This document shows positions 25,430 through 37,050 of a DNA stretch of 64,000 nucleotides, piece by piece. Made by a program: the position numbers and the translations under genes. A model generated the notes under the pieces. It did no database searches, was not told the DNA's origin, and was given only the letters and a program-made list of their open reading frames with translations. The stretch's first letter is position 1. Each line of letters begins with the position of its first letter. The DNA comes from Vanilla planifolia (taxonomy: Eukaryota; Streptophyta; Magnoliopsida; Asparagales; Orchidaceae): positions 6,498,068-6,562,067 of the forward strand of contig CM043865.1 in NCBI GenBank assembly GCA_023846275.1, in the 5' to 3' direction.

Positions 25430-25770
25430 ATCAAAATCCATATATTTCTTATAAAAATTAAAATATTATATATTTTATAATAAAATATTAGATTCAAAAC
25501 TTTATATAAAGTGATAATAATAATATTTAAAATTATGTAAAATTCTATAATTTAAAACTTTATGAATTTAAAACTCTAGAATTTAGAATTTTATAATTCA
25601 AAACTTAAAAGAAAAAGTTATGAGAATATTCAATCTTTTGAAGTAAAAGCTCTACTCTCTCTCTTTCCTCCTTAGATCCTTACTATTTTTGTGCATCAAA
25701 TTTCATTGTTGTAACTCTAAAAAAATAAGATCTATTATTGAGTATTTAGGACAAAACTTCTTATAGATAT
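25430..25770 (+). repeat. Left direct repeat (LTR-like) of the gypsy fossil
   Basis: Collinear with 28,000-28,340. Shared words in order include AACTCTAGAATTTA, TAATTCAAAACTT, AAAGCTCTACTCTCT, GTGCATCAA-like and AACTCTAAAAA. Confidence 0.7.
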
Positions 25771-27675
25771 ATTATATTACTTTTAGTATTAATGCTTTTC
25801 GATTTGACATTGATGGTAGGTGTAAAGAAGAATATAGTTAAAAAACAAGCGACAAAAGAGAATCAGGAGATTGAGGAGGCTTCAGTCAAGATTATTGCAC
25901 TAATTATTTCTTCATCAAGTTGAAAGTAGGTAGTTTTATTAACCTAACAAATACAAGTATTAATAAAAACGATACTGAAATCTCAAACCTTTTTTGATAT
26001 AGATCAAAAAAACAATCTACCAAAAAATACTCTTAATTAGAGAAATTCTAAATTAAGTAGTAATCTTAAGATAATTAGAGATAAAGATGAGAATGACATC
26101 AATCTCACACTTTTGATAAACGATAATTGACAGCATCATTTCAAGGTAGATGGTATACTAAATTTAATAGATGCAAAAAAAATTAAATACTTTGTTGAAG
26201 TAATTGGAGACATATTTTTTTCTATATAATTATTCATCAACAAATAAGGTGACATATGCTCAATTGAAAATAATGAGTCAATTATTAGCTTGATAAAATG
26301 CTCACTTAAGAACTAGCATAGTTGTAAAAGTGATATATGTCAAATTAAGATGTTAATTAGAGAAATTTTATCTCATGAGTTACATGAAAAAAAGATGAAG
26401 AAAATTGTGTAGTCAATGACATTACAAAGACAAATAATATAAGAATATATCACAAAATTTTGATCACAAGCCATGAGTTTGGGGATACTAAATGATGAGA
26501 TACAAATATTATAAAAATATATTGTATGTACTAACTTATTACTATTAAATTATCTTTTTTTATTTAATCTTTAAAGTAAGCCAGTATATTTATAATAACT
26601 ATTAAAAAGAAGAATGAATATAAAAAAAAAACAAAACTAAAATGGCAACATACCAAAAAGTTTGAGTATAAATTTAAAATTAGTTGTAAAAAATAGTATA
26701 TTTTAAAAAATATATTATGGCTATAACTAATAATACTTTTCTACTAATAGTACCCAAAAATATTGTCATTATAAGAAGATAGGACCCATATGAAAAAAAT
26801 ACTAGAAATTATATCTTAAATTATTTCTAAAAAAGCTCATAAAGGACAAATTCTTATTAAAGCTAAGACTAAAAAGGTACTTGAACTCTTGTTTAAGAAT
26901 TATCTCTTATGCTGACTTCGAAGGAGGTATATCATGAAATAAGACAAAGAGAAGAAACCTATACCATTCGAATTCAAATGAAGAAAGAATTTATGAGTAT
27001 TATTATCGATACTAGAAGCAAAAAGAATATAATATCAAAAAGACTTTTGAAGATTTTAAACCAAGGGACTACACTACTTCCAAGATCTTATTATTTGAGA
27101 TTAATACATAAAGACTCTAAGGCCAAAGTTAAAAGACAATATAAGATGAAAATTGTTATTACAAAAGATTATATTGATATTGTTATCTATGATGTGATAT
27201 CTTTATATTTTTGTCAACTTATATTAAAAAATCTATATTTATAGGATCGAGATGCAATTAACTATCAATAAGAACAATAGTATTAGTTTTACGAAGAATA
27301 TACAACACATCCTTTAAACACGAGACAAAGAAGCATTAATAAAATACATTATTGAAGCTTACCAAATGAAGAAACTCATGAACATTTTTCAAAGTTTTGT
27401 GATATTAATAACAAAGTCAAAGAAACTAATTGAAGGAGATGACAGAAGTCTCAACTATCCAAAGAAGATAACTAAATTAGATCATACAAAGAATCAGTTC
27501 AAAAATGAAGATTCGATGGAACTTGAATCACAAAAATGAAATCTATGATCAAGAGCTCAATTCAAGGTTCATTAAATCTAAACATTATAAAAAAATTAAC
27601 AATGATGATAAAATAATGAAAACCATCATAGTAACATCATGTAATAAGAATCATGCTAGAGTGACTCCTTATTGA

Positions 27676-28340
27676 AGTGTTGAAGCACTTGCTGTAGCAC
27701 GTTGTTCAGGAACTGTGTGTGGAGATGCAAGCATACACATAGTGAGGCATAATTTGCTTAATGCTTATGTGAACTAAGGGCACAATTGCTTGGGACAGTA
27801 GCACATGCATTGCATATGCACACTTTTTGCCACTTACCATACACATGGAGGTGAACTTACCGCATCACGATGGTCAACCTGCATGTGTAGGGCTATCCAC
27901 TTTAGTAATAGTACTTGCATGCATGAATAGTGACCTAGTATAGAGGTGCTTTGCACACTGTTAAGTCACTTGGGGCACAAATTTTGTAAAAGTTTTAGAT
28001 TTTTTTAGCCAAAATTTATATTTTTCTATAAAAAATTAAAATAATATGTATATTTTAATAAAATATTATATCTAAATCTTTATATAAAATAGGTAAAAAT
28101 AATAAATAAAATAGTTCATAACTCTATAATTTAAAACTATGTGAATTTAGAACTCTAGAATTTAAAATTTTGTAATTCAAAACTTCTTGAAATACTCAAT
28201 CTTGTTATGATAAAAGCTCTACTCTCTTTTTCTTTCTTCCTTAAGTTCCTCATCATTTCTCATGCATCAATTTTCATCGTTACAACTCTAAAAATAAAAA
28301 GTCTATTGTTGGGGGCTTGGGGCAAACATACTTTCTAATA
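27676..28340 (+). repeat. Right LTR-like repeat of the gypsy fossil
   Basis: Positions 28,000-28,340 match the left repeat. The GC-richer tract from about 27,660, with words such as AGCACTTGCTGTAGCACG, is probably the U3 part, missing or unrecognisable in the left copy. The left boundary is approximate. Confidence 0.5.
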
Positions 28341-30839
28341 AACCACTAAGAGTCATATGTCTAAAAAATAATGCTTCTTAGTTAATTCATATTTTGAGAA
28401 AATAAATTCTCTAAGGTCTGTTAAGGATAAAAATATTAAAGACAATATGATCATTCACAAAAAGTATGATTGGTAACATGATGCTTGAATTAGATCTTTG
28501 TATTACATTATAGTCATTGATATAGCAATTGATGGCTTGTTAAATTATGATGATGAACATGAATTTTATGATGCCATTATGTTAAAATTGCAAATGTTAC
28601 TAATAAAGAAGATTGTGACTTCACACAAGGACAAATATGCTTTTAGGCTTACACTATTATATAATCTCATAGAAGGGTTGTCATATGGATATGCAATTAA
28701 TATATCTTGAAAGAACTCAAGTTTAGCACAAATTGAGTTATAAACTTAAGCATTGATAACATTTTGAGTTATATCCATTGTGAATTTTGAATTTCAAAAT
28801 GCTATGCTTAATTGTAGAGATGCTATCTTATTGAAATTTGTAACTATGATTAATAGTTAAGAAAAACATGGCTTAGACATATAAAGGATAATGTGTTATC
28901 ATGCTTATATGCTTGATATAATATCTTGGAAGCATTGAAATAATTGAGTAAAAACTATAAGATTGAAGAATTTAAGTTGTTAAAAAAATTTGGAGGAAGA
29001 TTTTAGCTAAGGATAATCAACAAAAGAAAATTCTAACATGATGGCTTGGGAATGATGAGTAATAATTAAGGAAAACCTAGTAAGATAATCTAGGTATGAT
29101 TTTACTTAACTATACCATAAGTCATTCACATAGCTTAAGTAAGAATTCTTCCTTAAAACCCAACCTAGGAATAGATATTTGTGACTAATGAGGTTTTTAT
29201 TCTTGGGTTATGCCTTAAGGCTAAGTTATACAGCTTGTTTATGGGTTTAAGAAGCAAGAAGAGAACTTAAGGGGACCTTCGATGGCATTAGAATAAGAGG
29301 AAATTCTCAGGTACCTTATGAAGAGGGCTTAAGAATTTCAATTGAGTCTTTAAAAAAGACTAAGGTCATGTAATAGTCTCAATTGAATTGGTAAGAAGAA
29401 AGAGTTTAGCTCAAATAAGGTTTGTGAGAATGCCTTAGGTTTGTTATTAAACCCTAACTAAAACTTGTGAAAACTTCTTACATAAATAGCCAAACATTAA
29501 TTGAGACTTGTATTACCAAAACAAGGGTTGGAAGCCTCCAATGATTGAGTAAAAGATTTAACTGCAGACTTTGAATTGCTACGAGAGACTTAAGAAAATG
29601 CCTTAAATAGCTTTCAAGGTTAGTGAGCTCCAAGTTTTCTTGTGAGGAGTCATGAGAGGCTTAAGTTGGTTTTGGAAGAAGGCTAAAGGAGGTATAAGTA
29701 TTAATTAAGAATAATAAAAGTTTTGGATTTGATTATGTAAGTGTAGGAAACTAAGTACTTATCTTTTATTAGCTCAGACTTTCTTATTAAATGGTTGGAT
29801 TGAATAGGAGAGCTACGGTTGAAATAAGAACCCAAGTAATCTCATATAAGGTTAAGAGTAATGTATGATTAGAAAGGACCTTGGATGAGGTCATGGATGA
29901 TTTAAGAATTGATATTTGTAATTCTTAAAGATTGTGGCTTTTGCATGAAGAAAATCATAAGAGTACATTCAGATTATATGAAAGTTATCAAGCACTTAGT
30001 GAGATCTTAAACACACTTGAGATAAGGTTGTATTATTATGAGGCTCTCAATTAGGCCCCAAATGAGGGCTAATTGAGATAACAAACTTGGTATTGGCCTT
30101 AAGAGTCATATTAGGATAGGCCAAGTAGTTGAATGAACACTTAGATCATAAGATAATCCCTACTATAGCTTGGTTTAATGGACAAGAATATGACTAATCC
30201 TAAACTAGGCTCTTAAGCCATAGATCAACACCTTATATGATGGTTTTTATGATATATATGACATAAGAGAGGCTTTTAGGAAAGGTTATATGACACAAGT
30301 TAACTTATATGACAAGAGAGAGTTACTAGTGAAACTTATATGAACCTAAGTCAAAGTTAAAGACTATGACTAAAAAGGCTTTAAGTTGAGGATTTATGAC
30401 TTGAGTAGCACTCAAGTGATAGCCTTGATAGGCTAAGGGTTGTAGTTCATCTTCAGAGTGAAGGAGAGAACTAGACATGTACATGAAAAAGTTGATAATA
30501 GAGGATGACTCTATATGCACTAATTAGGGTTTGAAAGAAGCCCTAAGTTAATGGATTATGTTTGGAAAAAACCTTAAGATCTTTTGAAGGATAGATCAGG
30601 GTTAGGTAACACTAGATATTTGTGATTAAAATCATACAAATAATATATAAATTTATTCGATGATGATATAGACTAAGGTGTAATGAACCTTAGTTGATGA
30701 ACTCCTCAACTAGAACAAAGCGAATCAGATATTACCAAATGTTGGACTCCCACAAGGTATGAAGGTTATGTACCTTATTATTAGGACATCACGAGAGGAC
30801 CATTGGTGTGCTTAAGCTTATGGTTCATACCACCATCAC
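28341..30839 (+). repeat. Unclassified retroelement-like tract
   Basis: No gene supported. A 70-codon frame at 28,498-28,710 matches nothing I know. From 29.0 to 30.6 kb the sequence is full of TTAAG/GGCTTAAG words, resembling in style the minus-strand tract at 2.1-4.8 kb. It directly precedes the gag-like start of a gypsy fossil and could be its LTR or leader, but no match to the 3' LTR was found by eye. Confidence 0.35.
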
Positions 30840-33800
30840 TTAGAGATAAGTTAAGAGAAGTATTGATAATGTTAAAGTAATGGATATGTTAGTTGCTAAC
30901 TATGAGAGGAGATTTTCATTCCTTGCCTATTGTCTCACATTTTAGTCAGTTTAGAGATCAAAGATGCTTTGTTTTCTATTGTGGCTTAAAGGAATCAATC
31001 ATGGATGTTTTGATTTCTAATAAAACTATAAATTTTAGTGAACTTGTGAAGCATGCTAGATCAGTGGAATAAGAATTTGAAATATTTGAAGCTCGTAGGG
31101 CAGTGGTAGTAGGAAAGAATAAAAAAATAATTAAGCTTACAAAGTGCTCAAAATTCTTTAAAAAGATGTTCCAAAAAGTTAAAAAAAAGGTAAATAGGTT
31201 CTATAAGGATAGCCAAGCTAATAAGATTATGGCACTTGTAGTAGCCAAATGAACATTGTATCGAGTGGGGGAATATCTCCATACTAGAGTGTGGAAAAGT
31301 ACATCGTGAAGTTTATTGGTCTAGCACAGGTGGCAAACCTAGATGCTTCAATATGGAGTGCTAGGCTATATGGCTAAAGGTTGTTTACAAGCAATAATAG
31401 AGATTGCTTCCTCTACACTAAGTAGTAGTTGCACTACTAATATAGTATGTACTAGTAGAGGTAGGGTTAACACTTCAGCCTTCAAGAAGTATGGGCCAAG
31501 GGCAATTGATAGTACGAGGTGGTTAGCTAGAGTTTATGCTATTACTCTACAAAAGGCCCCACACACTACAAACATGATTGTAGGTACACTTTTATTTTAG
31601 TAGTTGCCTTCAGATGATTTATTTGATAGTGGTATATCACATTCATTAATTCATATTACTTGTTCGATTTGTATCAAATAAGCAACCTATTATTTGTGAT
31701 ATTACTTGATGGAAATATGTTTCCAATAAATACTTATGTTTTAAGAGTGATAAAATTATGTAGAAGGGACTTTTGTACTAAATTGATTATTCTATCATTC
31801 ACTAAATTTGATATTATTTTAGGCATAGTTTGGCTATCAAAGTATCATGTTATTATTGATTATGTTGAAAAGAGAATTAATTTGCTTACTTTAGATGGGA
31901 AGAGTGTAATGTTCCTAGTTAAAAAAAGAGAACTCCCTTTCATTTCTATAATAGAAGCTTAGAAATTGGTAAGGAAAGATAATCAAGGATTTTTTTTATT
32001 TATTTTGGTTGTAGATTAGAAATATGCTAAGACACAATATGTGCCAATGATATATGAGTAATAGGATGTATCTCTTGAGAAATTTCTTAGCCATCCCTTG
32101 ATAAAGAAATTAAATTTGAGATTTAGTTGGCGTATAGAGCTAAGTTAGCATCTAAAGATCCATATAGATTGGCATCCACATAGTTGATTAATGCAAAGGT
32201 GCAAATTAAAGAATTATTGGATTAAAAGGTCATCAACATTAGTGTGTCCCATTTGAGAGCACAAATATCAATTGATAAGAAGAAAGATGATAATTTGCAT
32301 ATATGTATAAACTGACAAGAATTGAATATATAATAATTAAAAATAAATATCTAGTTATTAAGAATTAATTACTTATGTGATTAATTAAATGGTACAGTAG
32401 TTGTTTCAAAAATTGATTTAAGGTTAGGGTACCATCAATTAAAGATTGAAGAGGCTGATGTCTATAAAATGGCATTCAAGACTCGTTATGGGCACAAGTT
32501 TTTGGTATTTCCTTTTTACCTTACAAATGCTTCTATGACATTTATGGGTTTCAAGAATAAGGTCTTTAAATTTTTTTTGATTAGTTTATTATTGTTTTAG
32601 TTGATGATATCCTGTCTATTATAAATTTATTTGAGCATATTATGCATTTACGTGTTATACTACAATCCCTGAGAGAGAACTAGTTATATGCTAAGCTCTC
32701 TAAATATGAGTTTTGGTTATCTTAGGTTATATTCTTATGGCATGTGATTAATGTAGTAGGAATCTCCATAATTTTTCAAAAAATCACTACAATTATGGAT
32801 TCTTCTAAACCAACTTTGGTTTCAAAGATTCAAAGTTTCCTTAATTTAGTCTGTTATCATTAAAAATTTGTATAAAGTTTTTCTAAATTACATCTCCACT
32901 TACTAAATTAACTTAGAAAGAAGTAAAGTTTGATTGGGATGTAGATTGCAAGAATAGCTTTATGGCATTAAGAGAAAAATTAACCAAAACTCCAATTTTT
33001 GTGCCATCCAAAGGACCTGATGGATATTAGGTTTACAATGATGCTTCATTTTAGGGGTTAGAATGCATTTTGATGTAGAATGGTAGAATAGTTTTATGTG
33101 CTTCTAAGTAGTTAAAGCTCATGAAAGGAACTATCCCTTACACGAATTAGAATTGACTACTATTTTTATAGTATTTGCTTTAAAAACTTGAAGGCATAAT
33201 CTTTATAAAGTAAAATATGAAACATTTAAAATGTGAAATCTATATAAATCATCAAAGTTTAAAATACTTTTTTTACTTAAAAAGAATCGAATTTTAGGTG
33301 AAAAATATTGCTTGAATTCATCAAATACTATGGCTTAATGATTAATTACTATGGAACAAATACTAATGTAGTGATAGATGCATTAATTAGAAAGATAGTC
33401 TTGAATTCTTTGGTGTAGCTAGATCAAAAATTGATTTGTTTTAGAATGGAAAGGTTACAATTGGAAGGAGTTGTGCATTGAAATGTTTGATTATTATACC
33501 AACTATTAGTTATGCATGATTAGCTTGTCTTTATTAAGGATAATTAGTTATAGGACGAGGAGTCCAATTTTACCCATGACAAGTATGATGTACTGAGATT
33601 TTAGGAAAGATTGTATTTTTTGGCCATTGACGATCGCTACTATCTAAGGCCCATAACTCCAAGTACTCCATCCATCTCGGTAATACTAAAATGTTTTAAG
33701 AGCTGAAAAAACTATTAATGGCCTAGAATAAAAAGAGATATCACAGAATGAGTCCAAAAATATTTTGTTTGTCACTAGGTCAAGCTTGAACAACAAAAGC

Positions 33801-34928
33801 TTAGTGCTTTGCAAAACCCTTTCTTATTCCTAAGTGAAAGTTGCAATTTGTAACTGTAGACTTTATTATTGGACTACTTAGAACTCTTGTAAAAAATGAT
33901 TTAGTTTAGGTGTTTGTGGATAGATTGACTAAAACTGTATAATTTCAAACTATTAGGATTACCTATTTTATATAAAAATTATTTCAATTATATGTATAGA
34001 AGATTGTGAGACAACATGACATTCCAAAAGTGATAATCTCTAATAAAAATCTTATATTTATATCTTAAGTTTTGAGAAAAATATAATAGCTTTTAAGATT
34101 TAACTAAGATTCAACACAACTTTTCACCTTTAAATTAATAGCTAAACTAAAATAATAATCAAAATACTTAAGAATTTGATTTGACCTAATGTATTAGATT
34201 TTAGAGATGATTAAGAATATCACTTACTTTTAATTGAGTTTGTATATAATAATAGCTTCCATGTTAGTATTGGTATGGCTCCTTATAAAATCCTATATAA
34301 AAGAAAGTATTTATCTCCTCTATGATAGTTTGAGGGCAAGAAAAGATAATTAATTGGAATTGAATTTGTTAATGAAGCCATGGAAAAGTTAGAATGATTA
34401 GGGATATGATTCAAAATTTCCCAAGGCCAACAAAAGAAGTGTTTTGACAAAAAAATATAAAGATGTTGAATTCTAGGAAGGGGAGCATGTGTTCCTTAAC
34501 ATGAGTTCACTAAAATAAATTATTAGATTTGGTAATTTAAACTAAAGCCCAAATACATTGGGTCTTTTAAAATATTAGAAAGAATCAAACTAGATACATA
34601 TAAAGTAGCTTTTCTTCTTTAAATATTAGGTACACATAATGTTTCTATGTATCCTCATTTAGAAGATATATACCTCATTCATCTTATGTTATTTAGTATG
34701 ATCCAAAAGAGGTTGAAATTCATCTCAGCATGTCTTATTAGGAGTAACCAGTTAAAGCCCTAACAAAGCAAGAAAGGAGATAAAAAAATAAAGTGATTCC
34801 TATGATAAAAGTGCTTTAGAAAAATTAAATAGAGAAAAAAATAACCTAAGAAGTAGAATAAAATATGTTATGATAGCATTTAAAATTATCTTAAATTTTG
34901 AGATGAAATTTTTATAAGATGGAAAGAT
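30840..34928 (+). mobile_element. Ty3/gypsy fossil, near-complete domain order (chromovirus, Del/Tekay-like)
   Basis: Plus-strand remnants appear in the canonical gypsy order. Gag with a CYRCGE-type knuckle relic is at about 30.9-31.3 kb. Protease is at about 31.6-31.96 kb, with a DSG-type block before a 100-codon frame containing ILGIVWLSKY. RT is at about 32.4-32.7 kb (DLRLGYHQLKI and AFKTRYGH blocks, then a VDDI relic). RNase H is at about 32.9-33.3 kb, and integrase at about 33.5-34.2 kb with the VDRLTKT block. A chromodomain-like tail lies at about 34.5-34.86 kb. A purine-rich tract then leads into the 3' LTR at 34,929. Domain wording fits the Del/Tekay chromovirus group. The copy is heavily broken, with dozens of breaks, and old. 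The 5' LTR was not identified. Confidence 0.7.
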
Positions 34929-35776
34929 TGTAATAACCTGATAGATGCACTTTAATTATGTTTTTTAACTTTATATTTTATGTATAATATGTGTGTATTT
35001 CAAATTCAAAACCCAAAATGTAACATAATATGTACCTTAAAAAGCATGCTAAGACTATAATAATTAGATCATAAATTTAAACATGTCATTGAGATGATCT
35101 CATTACAAAGAATCCATAGATATGTGGTTTATATTTTTTAGGAGACTATTTAAATTTGTAGAAAAATTTTAAAAGATAAAGATATGTTAAAAAAAGAAAT
35201 AAAATGATTAAGTGGTTGATTTATCCTCTTATATTAAATGATAGGGTAATCTCTCGCCCATTCTCAAAAGGACATTATAGTGTTTGGAAACCAAGTGAGA
35301 AAGAAAGAGAATAAGGAGAAGAGAAGCTTAGAGGATAAAGGGAAATGCTTCAACTTTAGATCTTGCTTGCATCACTTCGATGAGATTAAGGAGAAAGAAG
35401 ATAAGCTCTTAATATAGAACAAACTTTAATACCAATTTATGGAAATGACATTTTGAGGTAATATCTCATTGAGATTTTTCTCTCTAAAGCACATCTTGAT
35501 CATTTGAATGCGTAAAAAAAATAGATTTTGTAAGATTCATGTTGTCTTCATAGGAGATGAAGACTATCACCTTTCTGGTTGTACGAATTGTACCAGATGA
35601 TTATTCAAATCATTCGACATGAGTTGTTATGGGAACCAATGAAAGGTTGTCTATCAAGTAATTATGGTTAATGTAGTAAGTGTATTGGAAAACCAACATA
35701 TTGGATAGTATGATAGGTTGATATTATTACCATAAATCGTATGTTTGATCATTTGTTAAAATAATGAAGTAGATAG

Positions 35777-35792
35777 ATCATACTAGTATGAT
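35777..35792. repeat. 16-bp perfect palindrome
   Basis: ATCATACTAGTATGAT is its own reverse complement. Related palindromes occur at 36,174-36,188 (ATCATAC-T-GTATGAT) and 41,109-41,122 (TCATACTAGTATGA). Confidence 0.85.
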
Positions 35793-36734
35793 GCTTATAT
35801 TGTACAATATGATGAAAGAAAAAAAATATAATCCAAGACCATTTGCATGTGTATCATAATAGTATGACATGTATATATCCAATGATATATTATTGTATAG
35901 ATCTTACTCTGTACCAATATGACTATGTTATTAAATGAGTATGATTGTAATTGTTTTACTATGTAAATACATTACCAATGGTACAATTATAGAAATCAGA
36001 ATGAACTAATATAATATAGGGGTATCACATTATGCATTGAATGATGGATTAGATAAGTATGAAACATGTATTAGTCTTTTATGATATGTTTTCTAATGAC
36101 TTAACAAAAATTGATTGTATGATTCATTGTCTAATTAGCATTAGAAATGAATTATATAATATAATAGAAGTCGATCATACTGTATGATATGATGACATCA
36201 ATAAAAAAGAGGAGTGTTTATAAAGCATAACTTTTGGAAAATACTTTTTGAATAAAAATTGAATTTTTATTAATAAATATGAATATTAATTTTTCAAAGA
36301 ATGAGATAACTAATAAAGAAAAAAGATGATAAAAGAGATCTTTTAGAGCTATTAAGTGGACAAACTAATTAATTATGATGTAAATAAGTTATTAAATATC
36401 ATTTTATATTATTATTAAAAAGGTAATAATTACATGGCATAACACTCATTTACATATACTTTGATTTCATTATGATACCCTATGATTATTAGTTTATATA
36501 CGTATATAGCTATACATATATATTTGTATTAGTTATGTGATATTATAAATTAGAACATATGATAAGATAAAGTTAAACAAAATGAAACAAAAAAAGAAAG
36601 AAAAAAAAGGTTAGTATACTTAAGAAAAAGCATGACCTTATAAGACAACAATCAAATTGATGTGATATACATCACCTCTATGTCATGATGCTTAGAGATT
36701 AGGCCATGGAATATAGATGTCTCAACTTAGTAAT

Positions 36735-37050
36735 GATGAGATACTTTACTCCTTTGTATTTTGGGTAATCAAAGATGAGACTTTGGCATTTCACGTTTCT
36801 CATACCCCATTAGTACAAGATGTTAGTATTAAAGGTTGAAATTTAATGATGATGAGCTACTTTATTCTTGAGTATTGTAAGTACTCAAAGATAGAACTTT
36901 AACATTCTGAGTGTCCCATTTCTCTTCAGCACAGGATGTTGACATTAGGGGACAAGACTTATTGATGATGAGATATTTCACTCACTTCTATCATGGTTCT
37001 CATAGATGGGGTCATGGTATTTCAAAGAGCTAAGGTTTATGATAATAAGA
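36735..37050. repeat. Tandem repeat, 116-bp unit, nearly three copies
   Basis: The landmark GATGAG followed by a TACTTTA/TATTTCAC-like word starts at 36,735, 36,851 and 36,967, exactly 116 bp apart each time. Shared downstream words include ATCAAAGATGAGA / CTCAAAGATAGAA / CTCATAGATGGGG, and ACAAGATGTTAG / ACAGGATGTTGA. The third copy is partial. It lies in gypsy LTR-like DNA. Confidence 0.85.

Larger units (their letters stand above)
25430..28340 (+). mobile_element. Ty3/gypsy fossil with gag and protease, flanked by direct repeats
   Basis: A diverged direct repeat of about 0.33 kb (25,430-25,770 and 28,000-28,340) brackets an interior with gag-like sequence (about 26,100-26,620). A retropepsin-like frame follows at 26,909-27,244 (IIIDTRSKKNIIS block, then a Y-RLIHKD block as in gypsy proteases). 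I cannot see RT, RNase H or integrase before the right-hand repeat, so the copy looks internally deleted. The right-hand LTR probably extends left to about 27,676, including the GC-richer tract at 27.66-27.98 kb, and the left one is then truncated. It is broken, with numerous breaks, and old judging by the LTR divergence. Confidence 0.6.

Noticed and set aside
28498-28710. 70-codon frame as a gene
   Set aside because: AT-rich codons, no recognised domain, surrounded by retroelement-like DNA.
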